This document shows positions 16,764 to 26,370 of a DNA stretch of 64,000 nt, in pieces; positions within the stretch are counted from its first letter, which is position 1; each line of letters begins with the position of its first letter. Made by a program: the position numbers and the translations under genes. The notes below the pieces were generated by a model. It saw only the letters and a list, made by a program, of their open reading frames with translations, was not told the origin of the DNA and did no database searches. This DNA comes from Anaerolineales bacterium. Lineage in GTDB: Bacteria > Chloroflexota > Anaerolineae > Anaerolineales > Villigracilaceae. The DNA lies in NCBI GenBank assembly GCA_030834895.1, contig JAUQXA010000036.1, forward strand, positions 48,901-112,900, in the 5' to 3' direction.

Positions 16764-17236
16764 TCCAATCCCTCCAGTTTGATTTTATATCCATCCAGCA
16801 CAAGCGCAGGGACTGACTTATCGTTAACCACCGTCACACCCTGTTCCATGCAGGTCAGTTTGCAAATATCCGCCACATCGCCCGAGCCGACGATCCGCAC
16901 GCGGTCATATCCGGCGTTTCGTACTTTGATCAGGTAATCCTTCACCCGCTGGCGAGTGCGACGGTACACGGAAAACGAACGCTCCACGTAATCCACAGCA
17001 AGACGGGCGCGTAAGGCAAGCCCTTCAGGAGTGATGATATATCGCAGTTTCTTGCGTTCGGCGCGTGAAACTTTGACCGCGCCTTTGGCAATCAGCCGTT
17101 TTAAATGCCAATTGACTGTCCCAACTGCCACGCCCAGTTGCGTGGCGAGTGCGGACTGGTTTACATCGGGGTCATTCTCGATCTGTTCGAGGAGGGTAAG
17201 CTCACGAAGTTCTTCGTTTGGGGATTCGACATTCAT
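16760..17236 (-). CDS. Winged-helix transcriptional regulator, probable controller of the glycan island
   Basis: A 158-aa protein. An N-terminal winged helix (residues ~10-75) has SALATQLGVAVGTVNWHLKRLIAKGAV as its helix-turn-helix, like MarR-type EPS-associated regulators. After a linker helix, residues ~110-158 read RVRIVGSGDVADICK, a small alpha/beta segment with a Gly-rich loop that may bind a ligand. It is the first gene of a minus-strand unit that runs into sugar genes. Its own promoter carries the TTCA-N5-TGAA site repeated at two other promoters, so autoregulation is a reasonable inference. Confidence 0.8.
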   Translation of the reverse strand: MNVESPNEELRELTLLEQIENDPDVNQSALATQLGVAVGTVNWHLKRLIAKGAVKVSRAERKKLRYIITPEGLALRARLAVDYVERSFSVYRRTRQRVKDYLIKVRNAGYDRVRIVGSGDVADICKLTCMEQGVTVVNDKSVPALVLDGYKIKLEGLE

Positions 17237-17254
17237 ACTTTAACAATTCCAAAA

Positions 17255-17294
17255 TTCAGCCACTGAATTATAACCTCAAACAGGGCACGGTCAA
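17255..17294 (-). promoter_or_regulatory. Promoter with overlapping operator, copy 1 (regulator gene)
   Basis: On the minus strand: TTGACC (17289-17294), 16-nt spacer, TATAAT (17267-17272), then TTCAGTGGCTGAA (17255-17267), a perfect 5-bp inverted repeat around 3 nt that begins at the last base of the -10. The ATG of the regulator follows about 19 nt later. Related sites occur at 20586-20625 and 30170-30187. Confidence 0.75.
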
Positions 17295-17319
17295 GCAGTC
17301 TGGGAAAACGGGAAATCGC

Positions 17320-18315
17320 TTATTTCGAGGGAATTTTTGGCTCTATGAACAAAGCATAGATGGGCAAATAGATAACAAGCAAAAGGTTTGTAACGTAATA
17401 CAAAATACGCCACCCTACCAGAATAATAGACAACTCCGTACCAGGCACACCAAGCAAAGTGTACAGATAAAGGGAGGTCACTTCGGTGATTCCCAAGCCG
17501 CCAAAGACGCTCACTGGAATCATCGAGAACAATTGCAGGATGCAGGAAACAAAAAGAATGGACAATGCGTCGATTGGCAGTTGGAAGGCATTCATACTGA
17601 CAATCATCCAAAGCAGGGTGATGACAGTATAAACAAATGTCAGCCCAAATGCCTTGTATACTGTATGAAATACCACATCCTGCGGCATCTCGGCAAACGA
17701 ATCAAGGGCATTAGCCACTTGCTCAAAAAACGAATACCTTGTCAACTTCACCCAATGAATAAAACGGGTTGTCTGCGAAATGAACCCCCTGCGCCAAAAC
17801 AAAGCCAAAAAGAAAACGATAAATCCAAGCCCGACAAGTATCAGAAAAAAGAGAATCGCATTATGCAGCTCTTCAACCCTATCCCATAAAAGAAAACTAC
17901 AGGCAATGGAAATCAGCCAGACTGCAAACAGGTCGCCAATTTTTATGATCAAAAAAGTCAGACCGGACTGGCGCACCTTCACATTCTCTTCCAGGCGCAA
18001 CAAAGCCAGATAGGAAGCCAAGCCAGCGCTATTGGCCAGGAAGTTGGAAATGGAATTTTGCAGGACAACAATATTAAGAACGCGCGTATACCTGGTTTTT
18101 TGTTCTATCAGTATTTGTTGATACATGTAAGCCTTGAGAAGGGTTAGAACTGAATACAACCCAATCGTGGCGAGCAAATGAGTTATCCGCACCCTTTCCC
18201 ATAAGTCATACAATTCATTCGGGTCCACCCAGGACAAAAAATACCACACCAAGGCTATGGCAAAAAGTATTTTCAAGAAATTCCATGCGACGTTGATCTT
18301 GCGATTAGATAACAT
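17320..18315 (-). CDS. PF03706 flippase-like/lysylphosphatidylglycerol synthase TM family protein
   Basis: A 331-aa protein with about eight membrane segments and the family's SVFGGLGITEVTSLYLY motif near the C-terminus. This superfamily (UPF0104, MprF N-domain, AglD-like) is often found with dolichyl- or undecaprenyl-phosphate sugar pathways, and flipping of lipid-linked sugars has been proposed. It lies between the regulator promoter and a large membrane protein gene. Confidence 0.85.
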   Translation of the reverse strand: MLSNRKINVAWNFLKILFAIALVWYFLSWVDPNELYDLWERVRITHLLATIGLYSVLTLLKAYMYQQILIEQKTRYTRVLNIVVLQNSISNFLANSAGLASYLALLRLEENVKVRQSGLTFLIIKIGDLFAVWLISIACSFLLWDRVEELHNAILFFLILVGLGFIVFFLALFWRRGFISQTTRFIHWVKLTRYSFFEQVANALDSFAEMPQDVVFHTVYKAFGLTFVYTVITLLWMIVSMNAFQLPIDALSILFVSCILQLFSMIPVSVFGGLGITEVTSLYLYTLLGVPGTELSIILVGWRILYYVTNLLLVIYLPIYALFIEPKIPSK

Positions 18316-18364
18316 AAGAAATATCTACCAGGTCTTTAATGCTTTCACTGAGTCCGCCGCGCAT

Positions 18365-20464
18365 TCACGGAAGTTCATCAGCGCAATCCAAATCGCCTTC
18401 TTTGGGAGCCAACAACTGCACGCCTGCGTCCAAAAAAGTCTGTTTTACCTGATAGTAACATAACAATGGATCAGCCACCCACTTGACCCAGGCATTGTTC
18501 TCCTCGCCAAACTCATTGCCGCTGCCCTTTCTGGGGGTGTTCAATGGCTGTGAAATAATCAGTGAAAATCGCTTATCGGCCAAATCCTTGTAAAAGAGCT
18601 GGAAGTAATCGCGATTGGATGCGAGCGCTCTTTCGATGAGCACTTTCTTATCGTAATCGGGGACCAGCGGCACATTTTTAACAAAGCCAAAAGTAAGCAG
18701 TTGTCGCTGATCGATAAAAAGTATTTCGCCATTGTCGACCGACTTATCTATTTCGTTTTGGATGCTTTTCAAGGTATCGTCAATCACACTTTGCGAAGGG
18801 TACATATCCAGCGCCCTTTCATTCGGGACATCTGTAAGCCCGACCAACCATGAAGCCTTGTCACCAAAGCTATATGAGCGCATCTCCTGCAGCGGGACCA
18901 AGGCGGGTATTATAACCGACGCGACAATCAATGCTTTTACCCAGACGGTTTCCCTGCCAACAGACTCCAACCATTGCCTGCCGCCACGATCCCACGCGAC
19001 TGCCAGGGAAAACACCAGAGCGATCAAGAACATATCCAAATTATGCAGGTCGCCCCCCCCTCCAATCTTGGCACTGACGACGAACCCGACGGCCAAAAAT
19101 GCAAGCAAGGGAACCACAATGGATAACATCTGCCACGCATTCATTTTCCAATATTTTTTACTGACAAGGTAATAAAGGATGAGCGTCAGTGGTGCCGCGG
19201 CAACCAACAGACCCAGTAAAATACCCGGTTCATAGGTCGAGTTGGGCAGAAGCCGATACCACAACAGGGATTGTTGGGACACAGTCCCCGACAAATCTCC
19301 CACAGCAACCTGGTTTCCTCCGAAACTTATATTGGCGAACGACCCCGTTTGCAAAAATTTGATGAGCACTGGCAGGAACACGCCACCAATCAAACCGGAC
19401 CCAAACAGAATGAATACCCGGACCCAGGTCTCTCTCCGCAATCTTCCAGCAACTTCAAGTTCAGCACTTGAAAGCTCAAGCATTGCCAACCATATCGCGG
19501 GGGCAAATATCCAGGTGAAACGACTGATGTTTACAAAATATCCCGCCGCAAATACAAGAGGAATGGAAATCCAAAGCGAACTCCGCCATGCAAGCGCGAC
19601 CAATACCGCCCCCAGGATCAGGGATGGGTTAATGGGTCCCTGGTTCAAAATTAAATAAGTCCACAGGGAAAGAACCACCCAAAGCCACTTTTCCCTCCAC
19701 ACCGAGCGAAACAACGCAAAGCCCAATAAAAGGTAGGGGAAAATACCAAGCAGTCCAATCCATGCCCGCATATCCCGGATCGTAATTCCCGAAATAAGAA
19801 AAGGGATTCCCCCTACAAATTGCCTGCCGGTCTCCAACAAGACAAAGATATCCTGATCTGGAGGGTAATCATAGCGGTCCCGTCCAAACATTATCGAATA
19901 ATCCCAAAGGCGGTTTCCCTCAGACCACCCAAGCGAAAAGGGATATCCGGAGACAAATTTTAACGCAGACGCAGCCAAGAATACACCGACATTCAACACC
20001 AGACCTGCGAGAAAGCGCTTCCAATCGATCAATTGTCCTTCACCATCGGTAATGAAAACAGAAAAGAAGAACAAGAACGGAAGCCATATCAGCAAGCGTA
20101 CGAAGAGTCCATAAAAGACAATCCCCCATACCGTGAACTGAAAGAACCAGACTGGAAAAGCCAAAAACAGCAACGCCAACAACCAGCGTAAATTCCCAAC
20201 CCTGGAACGAAACGACAGTATTCTGGAAACAATCGTCTTATACACCTGATCCCGCCAGATTACATTTACAAGCATCAGCAGCGCGAACAGGCTAAAGACG
20301 CAATACCCTAAAAAGATAAGAAACCAGGTGAACGCAAATCCATACATCCAGACGCCCGTTCCCTGGGCAATATCGAAGAAATCAACACACGAGCCGATGA
20401 TAATTAACGAAACCAATAAGGTAAAAAGTGCTTTTTCAGAGCGACCAAGCAAGGGGATATTCAT
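18365..20464 (-). CDS. Large polytopic membrane protein, possible GT-C glycosyltransferase
   Basis: A 699-aa protein with at least twelve hydrophobic segments and a soluble C-terminal domain of ~170 residues. The first large outer loop contains FSLGWSEGNRLWDYS, an acidic motif compatible with a GT-C active site. No named family is recognised. Its ATG overlaps the stop of a 34-codon upstream frame (TAATG), so translation is probably coupled to that leader. Confidence 0.7.
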   Translation of the reverse strand: MNIPLLGRSEKALFTLLVSLIIIGSCVDFFDIAQGTGVWMYGFAFTWFLIFLGYCVFSLFALLMLVNVIWRDQVYKTIVSRILSFRSRVGNLRWLLALLFLAFPVWFFQFTVWGIVFYGLFVRLLIWLPFLFFFSVFITDGEGQLIDWKRFLAGLVLNVGVFLAASALKFVSGYPFSLGWSEGNRLWDYSIMFGRDRYDYPPDQDIFVLLETGRQFVGGIPFLISGITIRDMRAWIGLLGIFPYLLLGFALFRSVWREKWLWVVLSLWTYLILNQGPINPSLILGAVLVALAWRSSLWISIPLVFAAGYFVNISRFTWIFAPAIWLAMLELSSAELEVAGRLRRETWVRVFILFGSGLIGGVFLPVLIKFLQTGSFANISFGGNQVAVGDLSGTVSQQSLLWYRLLPNSTYEPGILLGLLVAAAPLTLILYYLVSKKYWKMNAWQMLSIVVPLLAFLAVGFVVSAKIGGGGDLHNLDMFLIALVFSLAVAWDRGGRQWLESVGRETVWVKALIVASVIIPALVPLQEMRSYSFGDKASWLVGLTDVPNERALDMYPSQSVIDDTLKSIQNEIDKSVDNGEILFIDQRQLLTFGFVKNVPLVPDYDKKVLIERALASNRDYFQLFYKDLADKRFSLIISQPLNTPRKGSGNEFGEENNAWVKWVADPLLCYYQVKQTFLDAGVQLLAPKEGDLDCADELP

Positions 20465-20568
20465 TAATAGACTCCGTTTTCCATCCGCAAAGGATTATAA
20501 CCCCAACCCAGTTTCACCCGATTGCCATATCCAGGATGCCTTTGAAAGATTGTTGATTCCACGTTCAT
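20464..20568 (-). CDS. 34-aa leader ORF or remnant of a second regulator gene
   Basis: The frame starts ATGAACGTGGAATC and encodes M-N-V-E-S, the same first five residues as the winged-helix regulator at 17236, behind a near-identical promoter leader. It then diverges (T-I-F-Q-R-H-P...) and stops at a TAA overlapping the ATG of the membrane protein gene. It may be the stump of a duplicated regulator gene, now serving as a leader peptide. Only the start and its upstream region resemble the regulator. Confidence 0.5.
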   Translation of the reverse strand: MNVESTIFQRHPGYGNRVKLGWGYNPLRMENGVY

Positions 20569-20572
20569 GTTT

Positions 20573-20625
20573 TATAATTCCAAAATTCAGCTATTGAATT
20601 ATAAACTCTTTTTTGATATGGACAA
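20573..20625. promoter_or_regulatory. Divergent overlapping promoters with operator, copy 2
   Basis: Minus strand: TTGTCC (20620-20625), 16-nt spacer, TATAAT (20598-20603), then TTCAATAGCTGAA (20586-20598), matching copy 1 in layout. Plus strand: TATAAT at 20573-20578 with TTGTTG 17 nt upstream (20550-20555), a plausible promoter for the methyltransferase-GT2 gene. The operator lies within both promoter regions, so one regulator could control both directions. Confidence 0.65.
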
Positions 20626-20633
20626 CGACTACC

Positions 20634-22067
20634 ATGACCTTTCCCCCACTTTTCGATGAAGCGGGTAAAACATACCAACAAACCCGCATGGCACACTGGA
20701 ATGCAATAGCGCAAAAACGCGACAACTGGAGCGGCATGGGCGGATGGTATCATCGCCGCCTGGGCGAAATCTACCGCTACCTGGTCAATCCCAACCAGCG
20801 AGTGCTGGAAATTGGCTGCGGCATGGGAGACCTGCTGGCCAGCCTGCAGCCCGCTCACGGTGTAGGTGTGGACTTCTCGCCAGAAATGATTACGCGCGCC
20901 AAAAAGAATCATCCTGAGCTTGAGTTTCATCAACTTGACGCACACGATCTCACAAGCCTTAAAGGCCAATTCGATGTAATTATCTTTTCGGATACGGTCA
21001 ATGACCTGTGGGACGTACAGCGCGCACTCGAACAAGTGCAACCCTTCTGCCTGCCACATACACGCCTGATCCTCAATTTTTACAGTCACCTCTGGCAATT
21101 ACCACTCGCCATCGCGCAGAGTCTCGCCCTCGCTTCTCCCATGCTGCGCCAAAACTGGCTGACCCGCGAAGACATCGACAACATGCTGCGCCTTGCTGGC
21201 TTCGAGAGCATCCGTTCCTCGCAGGAAGTTCTCTGGCCGCTTCCACTTGGCAGATTGGCGGACCGCTACCTCGTCAAGTTGTGGCCCTTCCGCGAATTGG
21301 CACTCTCAAATTTTGTCATCGCCCGTCCCGCGCCACAACTTGCAAAACAGCCCAGCATCTCTGTTGTCATTGCGGCACGCAATGAAGCGGGGAATATCAA
21401 ATCCATCTTCGAGCGTGTGCCAAAGATGGGAAGCCGGACGGAGATCGTCTTCGTCGAGGGACATTCACGCGACAATACCTACGAAACCATTGAGCAGGAG
21501 ATTCCGCTCCACCCTTCGACCCCAAGCCTGCTCTTCCGTCAACCGGGCATTGGCAAAGCTGACGCCATTCGACTCGGCTTCGAGAAGGCAACCGGTGACA
21601 TCCTGATGATCCTCGATGCAGACCTGACCGTCCCGCCCGAAGACCTGCCGCGTTTCTATGACGCCATCGTTTCGGGCAAGGGCGAGTTTATCAACGGCGT
21701 GCGATTGATCTATCCGATGGAAAAGGAAGCCATGCGCCCGCTGAATTTCATCGGCAACAAATTATTCAGCATGACCTTCTCCTGGCTGTTGGGGCAACCC
21801 ATCAAGGATACATTATGCGGCACAAAAGTGTTATGGCGTGAAGATTACGCCAAGATTGCAGCCAATCGATCCTACTTTGGGGATTTCGATCCCTTTGGCG
21901 ACTTTGACTTGATTTTCGGCGCCGCCAAATTGAATCGCAAGATCATCGACCTCCCCATCCGCTACCGTGACCGCACTTATGGCACCACCAACATCTCACG
22001 CTGGAAGCATGGTTTATTATTATTGCGGATGGTGGCTTTTGCCGCACGAAGAATCAAGTTTGTGTAA
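20634..22067 (+). CDS. Fusion: SAM methyltransferase plus GT2 glycosyltransferase
   Basis: About 477 aa. Residues ~1-230 form a class I methyltransferase (V-L-E-I-G-C-G-M-G-D, then FDVIIFSDTVNDLWD). Residues ~240-477 form a GT2 domain of the DPM1 type (SVVIAARNEAGNI, then MILDADLTVPPED with the D-x-D metal motif, ending in a conserved R-Y-R-D-R-T-Y-G). It may both methylate a precursor and load a sugar onto polyprenyl phosphate. The frame opens at a TTG at 20613, but the ATG at 20634 better fits the domain start. It is the only plus-strand enzyme in the first 31 kb besides the next gene. Confidence 0.85.
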   Translation: MTFPPLFDEAGKTYQQTRMAHWNAIAQKRDNWSGMGGWYHRRLGEIYRYLVNPNQRVLEIGCGMGDLLASLQPAHGVGVDFSPEMITRAKKNHPELEFHQLDAHDLTSLKGQFDVIIFSDTVNDLWDVQRALEQVQPFCLPHTRLILNFYSHLWQLPLAIAQSLALASPMLRQNWLTREDIDNMLRLAGFESIRSSQEVLWPLPLGRLADRYLVKLWPFRELALSNFVIARPAPQLAKQPSISVVIAARNEAGNIKSIFERVPKMGSRTEIVFVEGHSRDNTYETIEQEIPLHPSTPSLLFRQPGIGKADAIRLGFEKATGDILMILDADLTVPPEDLPRFYDAIVSGKGEFINGVRLIYPMEKEAMRPLNFIGNKLFSMTFSWLLGQPIKDTLCGTKVLWREDYAKIAANRSYFGDFDPFGDFDLIFGAAKLNRKIIDLPIRYRDRTYGTTNISRWKHGLLLLRMVAFAARRIKFV

Positions 22068-22117
22068 AAAGCAAATGGCTGGAAATTCATCATCTGCAAT
22101 GTTACGCGGACGGACAA

Positions 22118-22630
22118 ATGGAATACCTATACCTTGGACTGCTGTTGGGTTATGTAATTCTTGCCTTAATTGACGCCAGCCATTTTGTGGAATATCACGA
22201 AAAAATGAAGCGCGGCATTAAGGTTGGATCTGAGAAATTGCCAACTCACCTGGAATACTACCTCCGCAATCTCCCATCCGATATCCTTGGGAATCAAACG
22301 ACAGCATTTATTAAGAAGCGCGGACAAATTGTGCTCATTCAACCAATTACCGATCTTCTTCATAGCAACATCGGCTTGTGGTACATTGGATATGTCGATT
22401 TTTCAACAACGGAAGCGCGAATAGATTATCGCGCACCGATTTCTGCCGTGTCAGGTATTGTAATCGCTACAGGAATATTTATATTCAAAGTTTTTGACTA
22501 CTTCCAAAATGGGATTTTACCCGCCATCTTGGTGTTGATCATCATGATCCCTTGGCTCATGTTGGGACATGCTCATTCAAAAAAGGTTGTTCGCAGGTAT
22601 ATTGAACGAAATCAACAAGGCGATAGCTGA
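22118..22630 (+). CDS. Hypothetical membrane protein
   Basis: A 170-aa protein with one hydrophobic segment at the N-terminus (residues ~3-20) and two near the C-terminus (about 108-145). The middle is soluble. No family is recognised. It follows the methyltransferase-GT2 gene after 50 nt on the same strand, so cotranscription is likely, and it ends 2 nt from the stop of a convergent gene. Codon pattern looks coding, but function is unknown. Confidence 0.65.
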   Translation: MEYLYLGLLLGYVILALIDASHFVEYHEKMKRGIKVGSEKLPTHLEYYLRNLPSDILGNQTTAFIKKRGQIVLIQPITDLLHSNIGLWYIGYVDFSTTEARIDYRAPISAVSGIVIATGIFIFKVFDYFQNGILPAILVLIIMIPWLMLGHAHSKKVVRRYIERNQQGDS

Positions 22631-22632
22631 CT

Positions 22633-25188
22633 TTAATATCTCCTGCAAATGGAATTCTCAAAATCCATTGAAACGTAAAATGCTTTTCCAATATCATTTT
22701 GAACAAATACAAACCACACGTTGTCACCATCGCCGTTGACCAGAATAACATCCGAAGCATGGGGGAAAAATGACGGCTCTTCATCCATGGGAAAGACAAT
22801 CCGGGGAGGCGCCTGCCCCTGCAGCATGAGGGTAAACACTAACCTGCCTTCATCTGCGATCTTATAACCAAAGGAATCGGTGAAGGATTCACCGCCGCCC
22901 GCCTCGTAATAACGCGGATAGAGTGCCCTGCCTTGTACGGCTGTCAACCGATCTTCATTAACCAGCTTTTCAAAACAGGCAAGATCAAAGCTTGAATTTC
23001 TCCAAACCTCAGAAGTCGCAATTGCATTCAACAGTTCCGCCCGATCAACTGGCGGATATCTCTTAGGAAACACTGTCTCACTCAGCGGCAAAGAAACACC
23101 AACGCCAAGAAATACAATCCCCGCAACAACATATTGAGACCATTTTGCCTGCCTCACCTGTGAAACAAGCAGAGCCGAATTGGAATCATACCATTTGAGA
23201 ATCATTGACCGCCCTCGTTCTAACGTGAACAAAAAAGCGCTCAGCAAGGCAAACAGCCCAATCATGTAATACAAGGAAATGGACCAATCCATTGCGAGCA
23301 AAAACCGCTGTCCCGAAAGTAGGGCAATCGAAGTCCACAGGTTATAAACCAAGTTGACGGCCAGCGGCAAAAGTCCCAGCCAGCCGTTTCTATACCAAGC
23401 CGCGCTCAATCCCAGTCCAAACAACAAGACATAAAAGACCAGCAACATGGATTGCGAAGCCGTGGGCGTGCCCTCCCATTGTTGCCAGAAGGGGTCAGCA
23501 GGTGTCCAAAACTCACCAAAATCTCCAATGGCATTCCGCAGAGGAAAGAGGAGAATATTGCTAACCCCATGATTGAGGAAAGAGTTGGCAATGCCTTTGG
23601 CGATCCCAGCCGGGTTTTGATTCATCGCCTGCCTGGCAAGGTCAACCAGTCTCGCGTTGTATTCCGAATTGGTTTCACCAGCCAGGGGCAAGATATCCAC
23701 ATCGACGCCGTTCAGTCTGTTGTAGCGCAGGGCAAGATTGGCTATCTGCGACTCGGGGTTATCGAAAATCAATTGCCCCGTCATTTTCCAATTCCGCCAA
23801 AGCCAGGGACTGACAACTAAAATCATTATCGCTAATGTCAGCAGTGCGCCTTTTGCAATTGAGATAAATCTCTTTGGCTGGACAAAAAACGCAAACAGCA
23901 ACAATATGGGAAACGCCACTACTACCTGCGTACGGATCAACATGGCGACACCCAAAACCCCACCCAGGAGGAATGCCGAAAAAGCGGGAAAACCCGATCT
24001 TATCCAGCGCACGCCAACCAAAAGAAATAGGATTAACAGCATGGCGGTGGGTATCTCGGAAAGATACAGCTTGGAATAACTAATATTGCCAGTAAACGGA
24101 GAGACAAGGTTGGAAGTGTAATCTCGCAGAATCGCCATAAGCGCGATAGATATTCCAATCGGGCGCCCAAAGAACTCCCTGCCTAACAAATAGAGCAAAA
24201 CAGGGAACAGCGCAAAGACCAAAGACTGAAGAACAATCACATGCTCATAATTCTGTCCTGCGACAACATGCAACACAGCAAGAAAGACAATGTATAAAGG
24301 GCGCTGCGGAATTTTCTCCCCAAATCCGTTACCGATCAAAAGAGACTGTGAAAATTCATCGTATACTTGCGCGTCGCTGAAGGGGTAAATCTCAAAATTC
24401 GGATCGAGGGGTTCCAACGCGGATGAGTTTGGCACGATGGGCTGACTTAACCAAATAATGGAAGTAAAGACCCAAATGCCAGCCGCAATCCACAAGTCGG
24501 GACGGGAAAATTTCAGGGTGCGCAGGTGATTTTCCCCAATAACCGTCCCCACACAGAAAAGACAAGCCAGCAAGATTTGCCATTCAAGAAGAGGCACCGC
24601 AGGCAATCCACGCGCCCAATCCCCTTTATAGATCGGCTCGATACCCATACCGGTCTGGGAAATGTAAAAGGCTGTGACTCCAAGCAGAGACAGAACAATT
24701 GATAATTTTACAGAAAAGGATTTGACGGAATTCTTGTTTTCAGCTTTTTCGCGGAAGGTTGCGAACAAGATCAACGCAATAACTTCCGCCAAGATAATCG
24801 TCATTAAATCAAACAAAGGGGACAATCGATCAATATAGCCAACGTACCAAAATGCAGTTCGGTCGGCGATGGATTGGAAAATCCCAAGGCAAATCCGCAG
24901 TAAAAATGTCAGTGTCGCAAAAACAAAAATACCGTCTTTCACAGCCGGTCTTTTCAGCGAGTCCAGCAGTTGAATCAGCCAGGTGGATTTTCGGAAGAGA
25001 GAAAATATCAGGAATAAATTAAGGACAATCCAAAACAATAACACCCCAGCCAGCAATATTTCCTCAAAAGACAGACCGGTACCCTGTGACACTAAAAATT
25101 GTCCGAGGGCGAAGATCCCATGTAAAGCCCATAAACTGAAAAGGATATTCCAGCTATTCCGCACCGACCAACCTGACGAAGTGGACAT
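22633..25188 (-). CDS. Large GT39/ArnT-like polytopic glycosyltransferase candidate
   Basis: An 851-aa protein with many membrane segments. An extended loop with D-A-Q-V-Y-D-E-F-S precedes PQRPLYIVFLAVLHV and YLLGREFFGRPIGI, which resemble the GT-C/PMT-like layout of dolichyl-phosphate-sugar mannosyltransferases. A soluble region of ~150 residues follows the last helices. It likely uses a lipid-phosphate sugar such as that made by the GT2 enzymes nearby. Exact donor and acceptor unknown. Confidence 0.75.
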   Translation of the reverse strand: MSTSSGWSVRNSWNILFSLWALHGIFALGQFLVSQGTGLSFEEILLAGVLLFWIVLNLFLIFSLFRKSTWLIQLLDSLKRPAVKDGIFVFATLTFLLRICLGIFQSIADRTAFWYVGYIDRLSPLFDLMTIILAEVIALILFATFREKAENKNSVKSFSVKLSIVLSLLGVTAFYISQTGMGIEPIYKGDWARGLPAVPLLEWQILLACLFCVGTVIGENHLRTLKFSRPDLWIAAGIWVFTSIIWLSQPIVPNSSALEPLDPNFEIYPFSDAQVYDEFSQSLLIGNGFGEKIPQRPLYIVFLAVLHVVAGQNYEHVIVLQSLVFALFPVLLYLLGREFFGRPIGISIALMAILRDYTSNLVSPFTGNISYSKLYLSEIPTAMLLILFLLVGVRWIRSGFPAFSAFLLGGVLGVAMLIRTQVVVAFPILLLFAFFVQPKRFISIAKGALLTLAIMILVVSPWLWRNWKMTGQLIFDNPESQIANLALRYNRLNGVDVDILPLAGETNSEYNARLVDLARQAMNQNPAGIAKGIANSFLNHGVSNILLFPLRNAIGDFGEFWTPADPFWQQWEGTPTASQSMLLVFYVLLFGLGLSAAWYRNGWLGLLPLAVNLVYNLWTSIALLSGQRFLLAMDWSISLYYMIGLFALLSAFLFTLERGRSMILKWYDSNSALLVSQVRQAKWSQYVVAGIVFLGVGVSLPLSETVFPKRYPPVDRAELLNAIATSEVWRNSSFDLACFEKLVNEDRLTAVQGRALYPRYYEAGGGESFTDSFGYKIADEGRLVFTLMLQGQAPPRIVFPMDEEPSFFPHASDVILVNGDGDNVWFVFVQNDIGKAFYVSMDFENSICRRY

Positions 25189-25208
25189 ACATTGCTCCGG
25201 AAGTGATT

Positions 25209-26342
25209 TTACTTCCCCTTCAACACGTCATACAAAATGGATTGATATTGGTCGACAATTTTTTGGATATCGAATTGGCATGATTTCTCAACGCTTGCTT
25301 CGCGGAATCGCAACAATTTTTCAGGGTCGTAAATCAATGAACGCAAGGCATTTACAAAGGCAGGGGTGTCATGAGCGTCAATCAAATAACCGTTCTTTTC
25401 ATGGTCCACCAGATCAAAAAATCCTCCAATCTTGCTGGCGACAATGGCCAGTCCCGCCGCCAAGGCCTGCACTCCCACAACCGGCAGCCCCTCGGAAAGT
25501 GAAGGCATAAACAGGATATCGCTCTTTGAGAACTGTTCCAGCACAACCTCAGGGGTGACCCATCCGGGCAGAGAAAAGCGTTCGTTCATATTCGATTTTT
25601 CTATTTCACGCTTTACCTCCTCCAGCAGAGGTCCGTCACCAAGCAAGGAGCAACTCCAATCAAGGTCTTTCAGTTGGGATAGAACCTGGATGATGGCAAG
25701 CGGATTTTTCTGCGGCATGAAACGCCCGGCAAAGACCAAATGCGGTGGCGTATTGACTTTAACCTGAGATGGGGATGGATGCTGTACATCCGCACCGTTG
25801 TGCACAACTTGAATGTCCACAGGGTAGTGCTTCAAGGCCAGCTGGCGTGTATACTCACTGACGGCAATTACTTTTTTGGCACCTGTCCAGATGGGACGAG
25901 TAAACGGTTTGACCCAGCGAAACCATTTCCCGGTTTTTTCCGGCACACCATCCGGCACATCGCCAAGGTGCGCGGTAAGGATGTAGGGAATTCCCGCCAG
26001 CGTGGACAAAGCCCAAGCCATTGCGCCGGACGGAACCGCAAAGTGAGTGTGAATGATGTCGGGACGATCAAGTCGAATTAAACGCAGTCCAGCCCAAAGT
26101 CCATTAAAGATATAGGCGAACATGGTCGTCAAGCCGGCGCGAAAGGTTTCGCGCCGCATGGATGAAATCCGCACCACGCGAATCCCGTCCCTGGATTCAT
26201 CGAAAGGGAGCCCGCGCATGTGTGAGGTTAGCACTGTAACCTGATGACCGCGTTCGACAAGTCCCTTGCAAATGTCGTAGGCGGCCCTGCCGCCACCGCC
26301 GCCGATGGGTGGAAATTCATAGATGACCGTGAGAACACGCAT
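25209..26342 (-). CDS. Glycosyltransferase family 4
   Basis: A 377-aa GT4 protein. The N-terminus MRVLTVIYEFPPIGGGGGRAAYDI is a typical acceptor-side Gly-rich loop. LVFAGRFMPQKNP opens the donor domain, and PSLSEGLPVVGVQALAAGLA contains the E-x7 family motif. An open frame reaches 26387, but GGGGCGG before the ATG at 26342 and the match of MRVL to family starts decide the start. It probably extends a glycan in the cytoplasm. Confidence 0.92.
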   Translation of the reverse strand: MRVLTVIYEFPPIGGGGGRAAYDICKGLVERGHQVTVLTSHMRGLPFDESRDGIRVVRISSMRRETFRAGLTTMFAYIFNGLWAGLRLIRLDRPDIIHTHFAVPSGAMAWALSTLAGIPYILTAHLGDVPDGVPEKTGKWFRWVKPFTRPIWTGAKKVIAVSEYTRQLALKHYPVDIQVVHNGADVQHPSPSQVKVNTPPHLVFAGRFMPQKNPLAIIQVLSQLKDLDWSCSLLGDGPLLEEVKREIEKSNMNERFSLPGWVTPEVVLEQFSKSDILFMPSLSEGLPVVGVQALAAGLAIVASKIGGFFDLVDHEKNGYLIDAHDTPAFVNALRSLIYDPEKLLRFREASVEKSCQFDIQKIVDQYQSILYDVLKGK

Positions 26343-26370
26343 ATTGCCGCCCCTCGAAGTTCTCCGTTCA

